A stretch of DNA of 64,000 nt from Candidatus Rifleibacterium amylolyticum (GTDB taxonomy: Bacteria; Muiribacteriota; Ozemobacteria; Ozemobacterales; Ozemobacteraceae), in contig JAACJG010000008.1 of the NCBI GenBank assembly GCA_009917695.1, positions 331,365-395,364 of the forward strand. The letters run 5' to 3'. The notes under the pieces are model-generated. The model was given only the letters and a program-made list of their open reading frames with translations. It searched no databases and was not told the DNA's origin. The position numbers and the translations under genes are program-made. Of the stretch, positions 63,072-64,000 are shown piece after piece (position 1 is the stretch's first letter; the number at the start of each line of letters is the position of its first letter).

Positions 63072-64000
63072 ATGCAGCCGGCGACCTATCTCAATCCATT
63101 TACCGACTTCGGCTTCAAGAAGCTGTTCGGCGAAGAATACAACAAAGATCTGCTGATCGACTTCCTCAACCAGCTCCTGAAAAAAGAACAGGGCTGCATC
63201 AAAACCCTGACTTACCTGAAAAACGAACATCTCGGCCGCTCCGAAGCCGACCGCCGCGCCGTCTACGATCTTTACTGCGAAAATGAGCAGGGTGAAAAAT
63301 TTATCGTTGAGATTCAAAAGTCGAAACAGAAATTCTTCAAGGATCGCGCACTTTATTATTCGACCTTCCCGATTGCAGAGCAGGGAAAAGTGGGCGACTG
63401 GGACTTTGAGCTGAAAGCGGTCTACACCGTTGCCATTCTCGACTTTGTCTTCGACGACGACAAAAACGACTCAGAAAAGTATCGCTACGACGTAAAGCTC
63501 ACCGATATCGAAACATACAAGGTTTTCTACGACAAGCTGACTTTTGTTTACCTGGAAATGCCCAAATTCGAGAAAACTCTCGAAGAGCTCGAAACCCGCT
63601 TTGACAAATGGCTCTATGTCCTGAAAAATCTCGAACGCCTGCACGATATCCCGGAAAAGCTCAAGGACCGCATCTTCAGAAAGCTCTTCGCCGCCGCCGA
63701 AATTGCGAAATTCACCCCGGAAGAAGCCATGGCCTATGAAGACAGCCTTAAGGTATACCGTGATCTCAAGAATTCAATCGACGCCGCCCGCGAAGAAGGC
63801 CACGATGCGGCTATGGCAAAAGCTGCCCTGAAAATGTCCAACAAAGGCCTCAGCCTCGAAGTCATTTCAGAGATCACCGGCCTGACCATCGAGCAGATCG
63901 AAACATTGCATAAAGACAAAAACAGCGTAAAAGAACCCGCCGCGCCCTACAAGACCACAAAAAAGCCAAAGAGCTCGCACAAAGCCTCTAAGCCACAAAG
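63072..64000 (+). CDS. Rpn-family PD-(D/E)XK nuclease/putative transposase, 3'-partial
   Basis: This protein (309 codons to the window end, no stop) is a member of the Rpn/PDDEXK transposase family. It opens MQPATYLNPFTDFGFKKLFGEE, a family hallmark (PxxDxxFKxLFG), and has the nuclease motif VYDLYCENEQGEKFIVEIQKSK near 65-86 (D-x(n)-ExQ). A helical C-terminal part follows. The last codons at 63965-64000 read into a block-B repeat (KKPKSSHKASKP), so the C-terminal tail seems to come from the repeat. Rpn proteins promote recombination; whether this one moves is unknown. Confidence 0.88.
   Translation, partial: MQPATYLNPFTDFGFKKLFGEEYNKDLLIDFLNQLLKKEQGCIKTLTYLKNEHLGRSEADRRAVYDLYCENEQGEKFIVEIQKSKQKFFKDRALYYSTFPIAEQGKVGDWDFELKAVYTVAILDFVFDDDKNDSEKYRYDVKLTDIETYKVFYDKLTFVYLEMPKFEKTLEELETRFDKWLYVLKNLERLHDIPEKLKDRIFRKLFAAAEIAKFTPEEAMAYEDSLKVYRDLKNSIDAAREEGHDAAMAKAALKMSNKGLSLEVISEITGLTIEQIETLHKDKNSVKEPAAPYKTTKKPKSSHKASKPQ
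63966..64000. repeat. Block B repeat inside the Rpn reading frame
   Basis: gctcgcacaaagcctctaagccacaaag at the window end is a block B unit. It is in the open frame of the Rpn gene and continues beyond the window. Confidence 0.75.

Overview
The window reads as chromosomal DNA of a Gram-negative, free-living bacterium of roughly 50-55% G+C. The envelope genes support this: anhydro-MurNAc kinase, Kdo synthesis (kdsA, kdsB), ADP-heptose synthesis, three dTDP-rhamnose genes, a Wza-like exporter, an outer-membrane barrel and several lipoproteins. No rRNA or tRNA gene was seen and the phylum cannot be fixed by eye. Large SpoIIE-type phosphatases, a mannose-type PTS and repeat-filled intergenic regions would suit an environmental lineage such as Riflebacteria, but that is only a guess.

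Layout. 1-12 kb: a hypothetical gene, anmK, recA with a clear terminator, two convergent giant HAMP/SpoIIE phosphatases, a DUF368 lipid-carrier transporter and an orphan peptide-binding lipoprotein. 12-19.5 kb: a translation and ribosome-maturation operon, rimP-nusA-infB-ylxP-rbfA-nrnA-truB-ribF, behind a good sigma70 promoter. 19.5-23.2 kb: polA and an alpha/beta hydrolase on the minus strand. 23.2-25.7 kb: tandem 217-bp repeats, one split by a complete group II intron. 25.7-31.4 kb: yjbQ, a four-helix-bundle gene, an ATP-cone nucleoside kinase, a six-SLBB exporter and yraN. 31.4-36.9 kb: a tightly coupled minus-strand operon (FUN14 protein, radical SAM protein, toxin/immunity-like pair, rnhB, FliK-like protein, FlhB C-terminal domain, yraN). 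37-44.5 kb: two secreted proteins, then heptose kinase, a GmhA-HldE2 fusion, kdsB and pyrG. 45-46 kb: vapBC and an NHL-repeat remnant. 46.2-53.8 kb: one minus-strand PTS operon (HutP-like regulator, IIA, IIB, ABC ATPase, sugar-binding lipoprotein, IIC, IID, HPr, EI) behind a perfect-consensus promoter. 54-64 kb: an outer-membrane barrel, a 44-residue Cys protein, kdsA, rfbD/C/A, several toxin-antitoxin-like small gene pairs, a broken DegT aminotransferase and an Rpn-family nuclease that runs off the window.

The most striking feature is not a gene. Almost every intergenic gap is filled with a modular interspersed repeat built from a few recurring blocks: A, hexamer-like cgtaatcg/gagcacg; L, a linker with ctcggcctgctc; C, aatctgcgtaatctgcgg; B, tttgtgcgag/cacagagccacgaag; D, a 28-38-bp-arm palindrome around gtcgcagaatcca. 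The blocks tend to keep the order A-L-C-B. They abut start codons, supply the ends of some reading frames, border gene remnants and host the group II intron.

Functionally, the heptose, Kdo and rhamnose genes feed lipopolysaccharide assembly, the PTS operon encodes a complete sugar phosphotransfer chain with an interleaved ABC lipoprotein and ATPase, and the nusA and polA operons are housekeeping. All calls come from reading the sequence; no database search was run.
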